From NCBI RefSeq assembly GCF_024713945.1, contig NC_134677.1:7834001-7898000 (forward strand): DNA of 64,000 bases, written 5' to 3'. This document shows positions 53,085-64,000 of the stretch, in pieces. Numbering within the stretch: position 1 is the first letter of the stretch; each line of letters begins with the position of its first letter. Source of the DNA: Dermatophagoides farinae (taxonomy: Eukaryota > Arthropoda > Arachnida > Sarcoptiformes > Pyroglyphidae). Position numbers and translations under genes: made by a program. The notes under the pieces were generated by a model. That model was not told where the DNA came from and made no database searches. It saw only the letters and a program-made list of their open reading frames with translations.

Positions 53085-53114
53085 AATAAATAGCAGCTGC
53101 AGCTGCTATTTATT
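53085..53114. repeat. Perfect 30-bp palindrome with two E-boxes
   Basis: AATAAATAGCAGCTG is followed directly by its exact reverse complement. The centre holds two adjacent CAGCTG E-boxes (53094-53099 and 53100-53105), the type bound by Achaete-Scute-class bHLH factors. The GC-rich core stands out in T-rich DNA. Confidence 0.9.
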
Positions 53115-55360
53115 GAGATATTGTCGATTCTTAAAAGTCTTTATTATTATAAGAATCTATCTATCTGTCTGACTGACTGAGTGAATGGTTTGAAATGAAA
53201 TGAAATGAAATGAATGGATGGATATATTATAATGATTATTATAATAAAAATAATATGTACATTGATCTAATGAGTTCTGTCAAACGTAATTTATGTATGG
53301 GTATGGGTTTTCGTTTTTCTTTTTTTTTTTGCGCGCGTAAAGTTCATATTATTCTTCAATGTTAAACGCTGATTCTAGTTTTTTTTTGCCTCATTCATTA
53401 CTGTTTTGTTGTTCTCTCTGAGAGTTTTATTTTTATATTATGTTTGTTTCGTTTGTTTTTTTTTTAATTTAGTTTTCCTATTCATTGTTTTTTTTCGTCT
53501 TCTTATTTCACTTTTCATTGAATTGGTGAATTTAGACGTGTGTAAATGAAAAACATGTTATATATATATAGGTTTGATTTGTGTAAAAAAAAAATAATAA
53601 TGATGATGATCATCGTCATCATCATCATTGTTGTCATTGTCATCAAAAATAAATTGAAATTGAATATTAGCAATGTGACTATTCGAAAGAAGATTGAATG
53701 ATGATGATGATGACAAACTTGAAACTTTTTTTTTTTGGTCATTGTGTGTACTGTAATGTCTGCTACTAATTTACTTTGTTTGATCCTATCCCCTTGGCCA
53801 AATAATAGAATATAAAATTCTGGTGTTTTTTTTTCTTCCACTTCTAGGAATCTTAATTGTTAATCGAAAATTTTTCAAAACAATCTTTTTCAATGCTTTT
53901 ATTGATTAGTTTTCTGGATTTACATTTCAATTCTCAGTTCTTTTTTTCTAAATGATTTTTATCCAATAAATTGGACTTGATTCGACAAATAATAATAAAT
54001 AAAATTAAGTTCATCAATGTGTCCAGATAGCAGAGAAAAATTTGTGAATGTATATACATTGTTTCCGGTTATTTTTATTTTCAATATTTCATATTTTTTT
54101 TCCTCATAGTAGTTATCCTCCTTATGATGAAAAATTGCCCGACAGAAAAAAAAATCCAAAGATTTATTTGATTTCACATTTTTTTTTCTCTCCGTTGTTG
54201 TTGTATGTATGACAAAAAAAATGAGGCAAGATAGTATGGTGAGAAATTACATTATCATTCCATATTGAGCGTTGGACACCATAATACCCTCATTTGTTGG
54301 TGGACAAGTTGGTGTGTGTTGTGCCACCAAAAATGTCAAATTAAACCAAAAAGACAAATTTATTTATTACTCTAATTATTCAAATATTCACCTTTTTCTA
54401 AATGTTGTGGTTTTGAACTTTGAACCAAATGTTTCCTCTGCCAGCAGGCAACAACGAATTCGGTATTGCTACTGTGTGTTTTTCATCGTATCAACATGTA
54501 GCCGTTTAACGTAACGGGAATTCATAATTTTGGTGGCAAAAAATAATTTTCAACCAAAAAAATGAATAAATGAATGAAATCTAAAAAAAACGGTTGCCAT
54601 TTCCAATTTACACACAAAAAAATAAATAAATAAACGCACGCGCAAACACAAACAACCTGTAACTTTTTAAATTTTATTTTTTTTATGACAAATTCATTCA
54701 CAATAATCAACTCTGTATACAAATCATTTGATGTTGATGATGATGATGATAATCTTTGTTTTGTTCTCACCATTATCATTTTTATATGGATTGAATAAAA
54801 TGAAAAATATCACCGAAGAAAACTGTGTTTTACATACACTCACACCGAATCGGTCAAATTCAATTTGGCAATTTGAATCATTTATTATTGTGGTTTTTAC
54901 AATCGGATTAGATTGATTTAAATCATGTTATGATGATTTTTACTTGGAAAAAAAATTATTTATTGCTTCAATCGATGGATTTTTTTTTCTCTCTGGCTTT
55001 TGTTTGTTTGATTGTCAATAAATTGTACTTTTTGTTTTCTTGATTTGATTTATTTCCAGTTGTCATTCGTCAATCTCATCGTCGTCGTCGTCGTTGTTGT
55101 TGTTGTTGTTTTTCACATACAGCAATAATAATAACAAAATACCACACATGATGTCATTGATGATGATTGTGATGATGGTGATGGCCGTAAATCATCAAGT
55201 TGTCGATAATTTTCTCATTATTATTTTTGTTGTTGTCGACACATCAAAAAAAAAAAAAAAAAAATCTGCGTGTTATAAATGTATCAATCCTATTCAATTT
55301 GATTTGACTAGTTGGATCAATATATACTCATCCGGATTTAATTTTGATTTCTCCCATTCT

Positions 55361-55386
55361 ATTCCATTCCATTCCATTCCATTCCA
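55361..55386. repeat. (ATTCC)5 pentanucleotide tract
   Basis: Five ATTCC units in a row; the sequence just before (CCCATTCT) is a degenerate unit. Confidence 0.9.
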
Positions 55387-55456
55387 TTTGTTTGTTTGTT
55401 TTTGTTTTTGTTTTTGGTTTAGTTTATTGAGATTGATTTTGATTTTGAAATTCTTG

Positions 55457-55487
<31 letters not shown>

Positions 55488-56089
55488 ACACATCATTCAT
55501 CTCATCACAATTTCAATCGGAAAAAAAAATTTTGGCAGAAAAATTAAGAATTCTTGTTTGTGTGATACATTTACAAATCAAATGTTAAAAGTTTTGTGAA
55601 TGAATTGAAAACATAATGAAAACACACAACAACAACAGCAAGTATATAAAATTAACAAATGTAGAGTGGTGTGTGTTGATTCAATGCGATTTGATGAAGG
55701 CGCAATTTTCATTCATTTTATCTCATATATTCATTGAAATGATAAATTCAATTCAATTACCATTGCTCATTAGGTGGTATACAATTTTTCTTTTCACAAA
55801 ATTGATCTTAAATCCACCAGAAAAAAAAGAAAAAAGAAGTAAAAGTAATGTTATCAGGTGATTTTTGGTAGCCAAAAATAATACTAATTTGTACAGAATT
55901 TTTTTTTTGTGTGGAAAGAAATTAAAAACAAAAAATGAACTATAGTCACATCAACATTATCATTGTTGTTGTGTGTCCTGTCAATTATTGTGTTTTTCAA
56001 TTTCTTTTTTTTTTTTTTGGTTTGATATTTTCTTTATACTTGTACGATTGTTGTTTGTTGTACAAAAACAGTAATAATAATGACAACAA

Positions 56090-56125
<36 letters not shown>

Positions 56126-56713
56126 GACAACGAACAAATATTTTTTTTCATTTTTTTTGGTTAAAAATTTCTCTTTTTAAATTAAAAAGAAAAATATGGT
56201 GAAACAAAACCATGATATGAAGAATTTTGTACTGAACATTTTTCTTTCTGGTTGATTCTCTTCTTATGATGATTTTGATGAGCAAAAATGATGATGATGG
56301 TGATGATGAAAACATCCTTCAAGCAAGCATTTTCTTTTTGTGATTCATGAGTAGAATTTTAAAATGTTAAATTCAACCACACACACACAGAAACACACGT
56401 ATGAAAAGTGGACAGAGTGTGTGCTACCGCAAAAAAAAATTTGTATTTTCTGCTTGATCATCATCAGATCATGATTCCATAACACACACACGAAGACATC
56501 TCTTATTTTTTTTTTTTTTTTTTGAATTTTGATTTGTAGGATGAAATCTTGAATTTCATTTTTTTTTTCATTGGTTTGACTTTTATTTTATTTTATTTTT
56601 CGAGCCATCCATATCGATGTAATCAGAATTTGTTCTAATTTTTCATTTTTAATTTTTCTAATTCATTTCTCTTTATACACAAGACAGTGTTTGATTGGTT
56701 TTAGTCATCAAAA

Positions 56714-56715
<2 letters not shown>

Positions 56716-56746
<31 letters not shown>
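56716..56746. repeat. (TG)15 microsatellite
   Basis: Perfect TG alternation over 31 bp. Confidence 0.95.
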
Positions 56747-56751
<5 letters not shown>

Positions 56752-59700
56752 ACATTTATTAACGATTGATGATTCTGGATTTTTGTTTTTCTCTTCTATC
56801 AAATTGCTTTCTACCCTATTCCCCTTTCCATTTGGTATCCACCATCGACCTCATCACCTAATTTCAAATGAAAACGACGACAACGACGACGATGATTTCA
56901 TTTTTTTTTCTTTAATTTCAAGTTTGTTAAAGCTTGACGAGCTCAGCGGAAAAAAAAATATTTTTTTTTTGTTGACTTTTACTCTCTCCATTTTCATTGC
57001 ATTCGAATGAAAAGAAAAAAAATTCTCCAAAGAAATTCATCAAACAACAACATTGGCGACAATAATAAATAAATGAAATTATAAATCTTGTTTGAAAATG
57101 AAAAGAAAAAAAAAATTTGTCTTCTTCAAGAAAAAAAAATGAAGAGAAAATTTCTTAATGATCAAAAAGTTGATCATCATCATTGATGACAATTTATTTA
57201 AATTACGATTCCCTTTTTTGAAATTTTTTTTTCGTTCATTTTCATTTTCATTAATTAATCCCCCATTGCCCCATTCTAGATTGATTTACAATAATAATAA
57301 TTAATTGATTAATTAATTCACATCGTCAAAACTTGTACTCGTCAAACACATTTGTCTATTGGCCATAATTTATGTATCCGGGATCATACACACATACACA
57401 CACACACACGAAAGATGAATCGGTCAATATTCTTGTTGCTGTTGTTGATGATGATGATTATGGTCCACAATAGTCAACATCTTGTGTATAATCAAAGATA
57501 GCCTGTATGTGTGTGTGTGTGTATGTTAGAGGATGTGATGTGGTGTGGTGGTGAAATTTATTATTTTTTTTTCCAGCTTGCATCATCATCATCAATCGAC
57601 ACGAATTGGTAATAAATTAGGTTTATGAATGAATGAATGAATGAATGTGGGAATACCATGGTTAAATTTTTCAATTTACCAATTTTATTTGACTGACAGA
57701 CATACTGAGATGAATCGTTATCCATACGTGTATAGAAGGTGGACAATGAAGAACAACAACAAAAAACCAATCATGATATATAGATCAAATTGATTAATAA
57801 ATGAAAAGAAAAAAAACGTTTGTGGCCTAAAACGAATTAATGATTTATGATGATAATATGAATGAATCAATCACACACGATGTGTGCATATATGCATTGG
57901 AGGGGGAAAGATTAATGCCAATAATAATAGCTTCTTGATTCTTTATTATTATTATTGCTCTATACACTATAGATTGGCTAGTGAATTTTCTTCTTTTTCA
58001 TCTTGCTTTATTCATTGGTCGTCAACAATCACGATCATCATCATCATCATAATGGTAAAAAGAAAAAAATTTGTGGCTACAAAACAAAAATCAAAAATCA
58101 AAAAAAAAAAAAAAAAAATATTTCAACCTTCCACTGATGTATCTAATTTTATTTTAATTTTTCTTTTCTTTTGTTTTTAAATGTGCGATAATAATGATTA
58201 TATTATGATTATGAAGATGGTGATGGTGATGATGATAATGATCACAAAAAAAATGAAAATGATGATCATCGCACACATATCATTTTTGTTTCACAAGACA
58301 AAGATTTTATTTATGAATTTTTTTTTTTGCAGGATGTTAGACAAAAGAGAAAACAAATCATGACACAAACCATTTTTTATGTCTCCACATCACGAAAGAC
58401 ACACATGCACACACACACACACACTTGACTGATTGAATCAATGAATATAAAATATTGATATGACACACAAATCTCATAAATTCGATATAATTTATTATTG
58501 AGAATCACCTGTTCTTTTTTTTCAAATGATGATTGTCGATATATATCGTCTTTTGTCACTGATTTATTTTTTTTTTTTTTTCGTTGCTTCATACCTTCAT
58601 ACGAATAATAATTGGATATTCATCATCATCATCATGATGCAGTCAGTGTGTAAATAGCCATCATTTATTGTTGAAATGACGACGATTGATGGACAACGAT
58701 CAAAATTCAATGATAACTTATGAGTGAGAAAATAAAAGGTGAAGAAAAAAATTATTATCATCATCATCGTCATTGCCATTATTCATTTGAAATTCATTCA
58801 AGCCATTGTTTTTCATATGTTCCATACAAGAAGCGAAAAAAAACGAATAAAAAATGAAATTCGTGGTAAATGATGATCGATATTCATCATCATCATCATC
58901 ATCATCGATTATGATGGACCATTATCATCATCATCATTATAATCATCATTTTTTGGTCCTTATTATTTTTGCAATTTCAAGGCAATTTTTTTTTTTTTGA
59001 TTTATTTCAATTTCGTGCTAAATGAGCGATGAGTTTTTTATGCGCGTGTTTGTGTTCATCATGGAATGAATTTCAAATGAAAAAAAATGAAATTTTTTCA
59101 AAAAAAAACATCGAATGAATTATTTGAGTGTGCGTGTGTGTTTTATTTCATTGAATTTGCATAAGAATCTACAAGTGTTTTCAGTATATTTTATTCGATT
59201 TAATAAAAAATTAAAAATTCAGAAATTTTATCCACTACTTTCCTATTATTTAGGATGATGATGATATAACAAATTGCTCTCTTTCTCTGTATACATTGTT
59301 GTCGTGGTTGATGATGAAAAATTTCATCACGAGCAAGGTGATAATTTACAATTCAAACAAAACAAACTAGACAAACTAGACAAACAATGACCATCAATCT
59401 TTTATTGCTACACACCAATTCATCTATGTCTTTTGTCTTTTGTTTGTGTGTGTTTGTGTGTGTGTGTTTTATATAGTAATTTCAATCCAAACAAACAAAC
59501 AAACAAACAGAAAAAAATTTCGCACAAAATGTAACAAATTTTTTTCCCTATTTATACATGATTATTATTTTTTTTTTGTTTGAATTAGGTTAACATCTGT
59601 TGTTGTCGTTGCTAGTTTTTTTTTTCACCTTAAAATTCATATATATGTTTTATGTATAATTATTTCTCTGTGTGTGTGTGTGTGTTTTGCACCAAAATAT

Positions 59701-62700
59701 AATCATCCTGATCATTTAGCCATAATTCAGATACTTATTGATTTTTTTTTCATATTGCTACTAATATTTTCAACGACAAAAAATCTTGGATAAAGCGAGA
59801 AAGGATGGATAAAAATGTGTGTGTGAATGAATGGAAATGAAAACAAAATTTCGGATTTTCCTAGATTTTTCTTGTGTTGACAATGTTGTTGTTTTTGTTT
59901 TTTTCTTCACTTTTTTTTGTTGATTTCCTTAATTATTTAATCTGCCATTGCCAGAATGTGTCATTTGTTTTGTAAAGTTTTTTTTTCTGTTTCCAATATC
60001 ATCAGATTCATATATGAATATATCGTGTTAAATCTTGTTTTTTTGTTGTTGTTGTTGTTGTTTGAAATTTCGTTTTGATGTTATTGATGTTTTGTTGTTG
60101 TTGTTGTTGTTGTTGCTACATTATCCCACCACCACCGCCACCACCGCACTTTTTTTCAGTGGTATTTTCGTCTGTAATTTCTTAAACAATATATATACTC
60201 ATTTTTTGTTCTTTAATACTAAATTGACTCATTTATGGGCATCAAACTTTTTTTTTTTATTTTTATTTAACCACATCAGAAGCAGCAGCAACAAGAAGCA
60301 TCACTTACACACACACATACACACACGAATCTTGTCATTAAACGTCATGAGTTAATCATCATCACCACCATCATCCACATCCTCATCATCATCATTAACT
60401 ATTTAACGACAGTATTTTTTCAATGTTGTTTGCATGATGATGATGATTATCATCAACATTGTAAGAAAAATAATATCATAATAGAATGGACCACGAATCA
60501 AAAAAAAAAAAAAATGGTTCGTTGAGATTCTATTTCTTTTCGATCATCATCATCATCATCATCATTATCATCACAACACGCACATTTATCACTTTATTAT
60601 TCCATTACTTCCCCCTTCAATTTTTTCTTGAAAATAAAACACAACACAATACCGCCATAAATTATTCGTATTGACGTTTGTATATCGACAACAGCAGCAA
60701 TTCAATACATACGATGATGAACATGTTGATGATGATGATGAGACATTGATTCATAAGACAAATGTTTTTTTTTTGTTTTTTTTGCATTGGAAAAAACGCG
60801 CCCACTTTTTTTCCACATTCAAGGGTTTCTTATTATTTTTCATCATCATTTTTATTATGATAATTTTTTTTTTTTTTTTTTTTTGGTTTTTACTGATTGA
60901 AAGTGATTTTTCATTTCATTTCATCATTCCATTATAAATATGATGATCATGATGATAATGCTTGCCTATTTTTTTTTCATTCATTTTGAAAATGGGGGGG
61001 GGTGTAGGCTTGAAATTTTTTTTTCATTTTTTGTTTTCGTTGTTACAAATAGATCATCATCATCATTTATATTTTTGCTGTTGTTGTTGTTGTTGTTGTT
61101 GTTATTGTGGCTGAAAAGAAAAAATGGCCAGGTATATTGATGATTGTTATTAATTATTATATTATCATTATCATTATTATGATTGTTTCGATTATTGAGT
61201 ATAATATAAAATAGACACAAACAAACAGAAAAAAAAATAAAATTGTATATATACACATATACACGAATAATACATAAATCTTCATGTCAAAACGATAAAT
61301 GTTTCAACCATTTTGATGATTTATACATGTCTAAATCAATGTATCCATTCATCCATCTATCTATCTATGGTACATTTTTAAAATTACTCTTGCAGATATT
61401 TCGTTCATTTATTTGATTTGATCATTTTCTCCCATTGCTAAACAGGGACTGTGATTTTTTTTTTCTTTGAAAAATGATGACTGATCAGTTTTCAGTCAAA
61501 ACTATTTTCTTTTTCTTTTCAAATCAAAAAAAAAAGACAATTATTATGACTACCTTCCTGTTGTTGTTGTTGTTGTTGTTGTGTTTGTTAGTCTCTCTCT
61601 CTCTCTTTCTCTCTTGACGAATATAAATGATGAATTAAAGATTTGAAGACGAAGAAGAAATAAATCTAACAACCAAAAATAATAATAATAATAATAATAA
61701 TCATCAATTGAAAATGATCGTTGTCGTTACATTGGTGTGTATATATCAATCCATCTATCTAAATGAATCCATCTTTTTTTTTTACTGCCGTTGTCGTTGT
61801 TGTTGTTGTTGTTGTTGTTGTTGTTCATGATCATACCATTGATTCATTCATTCACAGATGACATAATGATAAATTACCTTGTTGTTGCATTGCATACATA
61901 TATATATAAATTTTTTTTCCATTTTTTTGCTAAATGTGTATGCAACATGTTGATGATGATTATCAACGACAACGAATTTGATTTGAGAAATTGAACTTTT
62001 GTTTCGTTTTGGATGAAAGAAAAAATTTTTTTTTCTTTTTCTTGTTTTTTGTTTTCATCAATACATTATGTCTGTGTTTATATAATAGCGATGACCATAT
62101 TAAAATATCGATATGTGTGTTTGTGTGTATCGACATCATCAAACACCATCAAATGATAATGATGATGATGATCATCTATAATAAAAATCATCATCATCAT
62201 CATCATCATCATTTGTCCATTTTGATGAACGATTATGATGATGATGATGATAATGATGAAATTGAAGAGTGATGCAGAGGTGTTCAGTTTTTTTTCTCTC
62301 TCTCTCTCTCTCTTTCTTTTTTCAGGCTGAAAACGATCATCATTTGGTCGATGATCAACCATAATGGCTTGAGCATGTTTTTCACATATATTGGTTATAT
62401 AATGGTCCAGTGAAATAATTGTTTCGAAAATGCAGCTGATGATTTTTGTTTTGTTTTGTTTTTGGTTTGGTTTTGGTCATACGTTTTTTTTCTGTTTTAA
62501 ATCGCAAAAAAGCTAATTAATTTTATTTTTTCGTGGCGACAATAAATTATTAAAAATTTTTCTATTTTCCCTCCCATTTTTTTTTTTTTTTGATGATGAA
62601 TCAAAATGTTTTGTGGTTCAACGAAGTTTATATTCAATTATTTCATCAAAATGAACAAACAAAAAAAAATCCCATTAACTAAGCTTATTAAGTGAAACAT

Positions 62701-63717
62701 GGACACCGTTTATGATGATTTTTTTTTTTTTTTTCTTTTTTTTTTGCAAAATAAACTTGAAAAAATTTCATTCGAAATAATAATAATCTCTATACATACT
62801 GGAGAGATGGATTGAATCGTTTCGTTTTTCTGTTTTGCTCTTTATATCCTTTTTTTTTGTTTTTTTTTTTTTTTTGTTTGACTGATTGATTGATCGATTG
62901 ATTGTTGTTGTTGTTGTTGTATTTTCAAATGATGGTCATAATCATCATCCATGATCCAACATTATTTTTTCTACTTTCTCAATAATTTAATGTAATAATG
63001 ATGATGATGATGATGGTGACGACTATACGTGTAAATTCATCATTTTTGACACTTTTTTTCACATTTATTCAATGGGAAAGAAAAATCAACCAATCAAGGT
63101 GCATATAATTTCAATGACCGATTCTATCTATTTAGAATCTAGCTATATTTATCTATCTACTATTCGAATGAAATGAATGGATGGAATAAATTTTCATTTC
63201 AGTATAATGACTATGACTGTGAATGTGAATTAGCTACGATGATGATGATGATGATGATTACTGGCTGACTAGCTGACTAGCTGACTGACTGAATGATTGT
63301 CTGATATTGCCGCCAAAGTGAAGAAACCAAAATGAATAATGAAAAGTTCCTGTCATGTTTCTGTTAAGTTATTTTTTTTCCACTTTGCTTTGCTTTGTTT
63401 TATATCGTTTTTTGTTGTTGTTGTTGTTGTTGCTTTCATTTCAAGTGCACCAACAAAGTTGTCATTTTGGTACTATCTCTCTCTCTCTTTTTCTCTGGCT
63501 CACACACACAAACATGAATATTTTTTTTTTTCATCTTCTTCTCCTTTTCTCCAATTCGTTCTTTATTTTTCATCATTTCCATTGCGAATTCATTCATTCG
63601 TTTGGCATTCAAATTCATCATAAATCAAACATTATTTATGTTCATGTGTTTGTTTGGTCGGTATTCGTTAGTTTATTTTTATTTTTTCTATTTTTTTTTC
63701 ATCATTTGTGACCATAG

Positions 63718-63813
63718 TTATATAATGCAGGTGCTTGCCATTATCATTTCTTAGCAGCATTGGATGTCGTTGAACAAAAAAAAAATCATCATCATCATCA
63801 TCACTTTATGAAT
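63718..63813 (+). other. Candidate internal exon near the right edge
   Basis: The exon follows an ACCATAG acceptor; a second possible acceptor, AATGCAG, lies 13 bp inside. It reads LYNAGACHYHFLAALDVVEQ, then KKN, six His and FMN, and ends in phase at a GTAAAC donor at 63814. The codons (four GCA/GCT Ala, TTA/TTG Leu, CAA Gln) match the confirmed genes, and the first 20 residues look like an amphipathic helix. The His run comes from an (ATC)n tract, as in USP10. I do not recognise the family. A strong pyrimidine-rich acceptor-like site follows at 63979. Confidence 0.33.
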
Positions 63814-63944
63814 GTAAACGTTTGACAACCTAACCAAATAATGATAATAATTTTTTTCTATTATCACCATCATTTTTCTTCATTTGTTAATCAACAATTT
63901 GTTAGACTGACTGATTCGTTTTTTTTTCATCATCTAATCCATAT

Positions 63945-63988
63945 ACCCCTTCCTCTCACTCTTCTCCCCCCTCATTCTAGAGGTAAAT
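63945..63988 (+). promoter_or_regulatory. Strong 3' splice site, possible recursive splice site
   Basis: A C/T-only-like tract (ACCCCTTCCTCTCACTCTTC and on) runs into CTCATTCTAG at 63980 and then AGGTAAAT. It is the most C-rich pyrimidine tract I noticed in the window. TAGAG followed at once by GTAAAT puts an acceptor against a donor, the layout of a ratchet (recursive) splice site. It may also simply be the acceptor of the next exon, which the window cuts. Confidence 0.35.
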
Positions 63989-64000
63989 TATCATTTCTTT

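Larger units (their letters stand above)
50001..63717. other. Gene-poor region, part 4
   Basis: (TG)n at 52352-52394 and 56716-56746, (ATTCC)n at about 55361-55386, (CA)n near 55459-55487 and 56092-56123, a TATCGATA (DRE-like) at 51663-51670, the 30-bp palindrome at 53085-53114, a CGCGCGTAA at 53332, and many (ATC)n, (TTG)n and T-runs. No coding sequence is supported. Confidence 0.6.

Noticed and set aside
54272-54514. 80-codon + strand ORF of mixed composition
   Set aside because: Isolated, no recognisable motif and no clear splice sites; length is not exceptional for AT-rich DNA.

Overview
The window looks like AT-rich nuclear DNA of a small-genome arthropod. An astigmatid (house-dust or scab type) mite is my best guess. 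The guess rests on the mostly 50-130 bp introns, the very strong use of A/T-ending codons (CAA, CCA, TTA/TTG, CGT), dense (ATC)n/(GAT)n, (TTG)n and (CA)n microsatellites, and triplet repeats that run into coding exons as His, Gln, Asn and Ser tracts. I see no bacterial features, rRNA, CRISPR array or convincing tRNA. The organism call is inference.

Region by region. 1-3.25 kb is mostly simple sequence with one weak candidate two-exon gene (1547-1881). 3252-4629 (+) is a four-exon gene for a secreted Pro/His/Tyr-rich protein that I do not recognise, with a possible TATA box at 3049. 6885-11211 (-) is an eight-exon USP10-type deubiquitinase with a complete catalytic domain and unusually long low-complexity ends. 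11.2-15.6 kb is the head-to-head spacer between USP10 and the next gene. 15601-17144 (+) is a four-exon S-adenosylmethionine synthetase. 17864-19640 (+) is RER1, the Golgi-to-ER retrieval receptor, with seven or eight exons depending on a last splice that changes the C-terminus.

From about 19.7 kb to the end (about 44 kb) I find no recognisable gene. The stretch is microsatellite-rich and, by eye, has far more T-runs and (TTG)n than A-runs and (AAC)n on the + strand. That is what one would expect of a very long intron of a +-strand gene. In it I picked out a 134-bp TA-flanked element with terminal inverted repeats (MITE-like), two perfect palindromes (28 and 30 bp), a CG-rich 9-mer seen three times, a (GA)52 tract, a 47-nt T-run, a few candidate small exons or ORFs, and a splice-acceptor-like site at the right edge.

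The three recognised genes are housekeeping functions (ubiquitin removal, methyl-donor synthesis, membrane-protein sorting) and do not form a pathway. I did not find a clear new multi-gene system. The most interesting points are regulatory or structural: the palindromic splice acceptor and 3' hairpin in the SAM synthetase gene, the alternative RER1 tail, and the content of the gene-poor 44 kb. Exon boundaries were placed by hand from GT/AG sites, reading phase and similarity to family sequences as I know them; no search was run.
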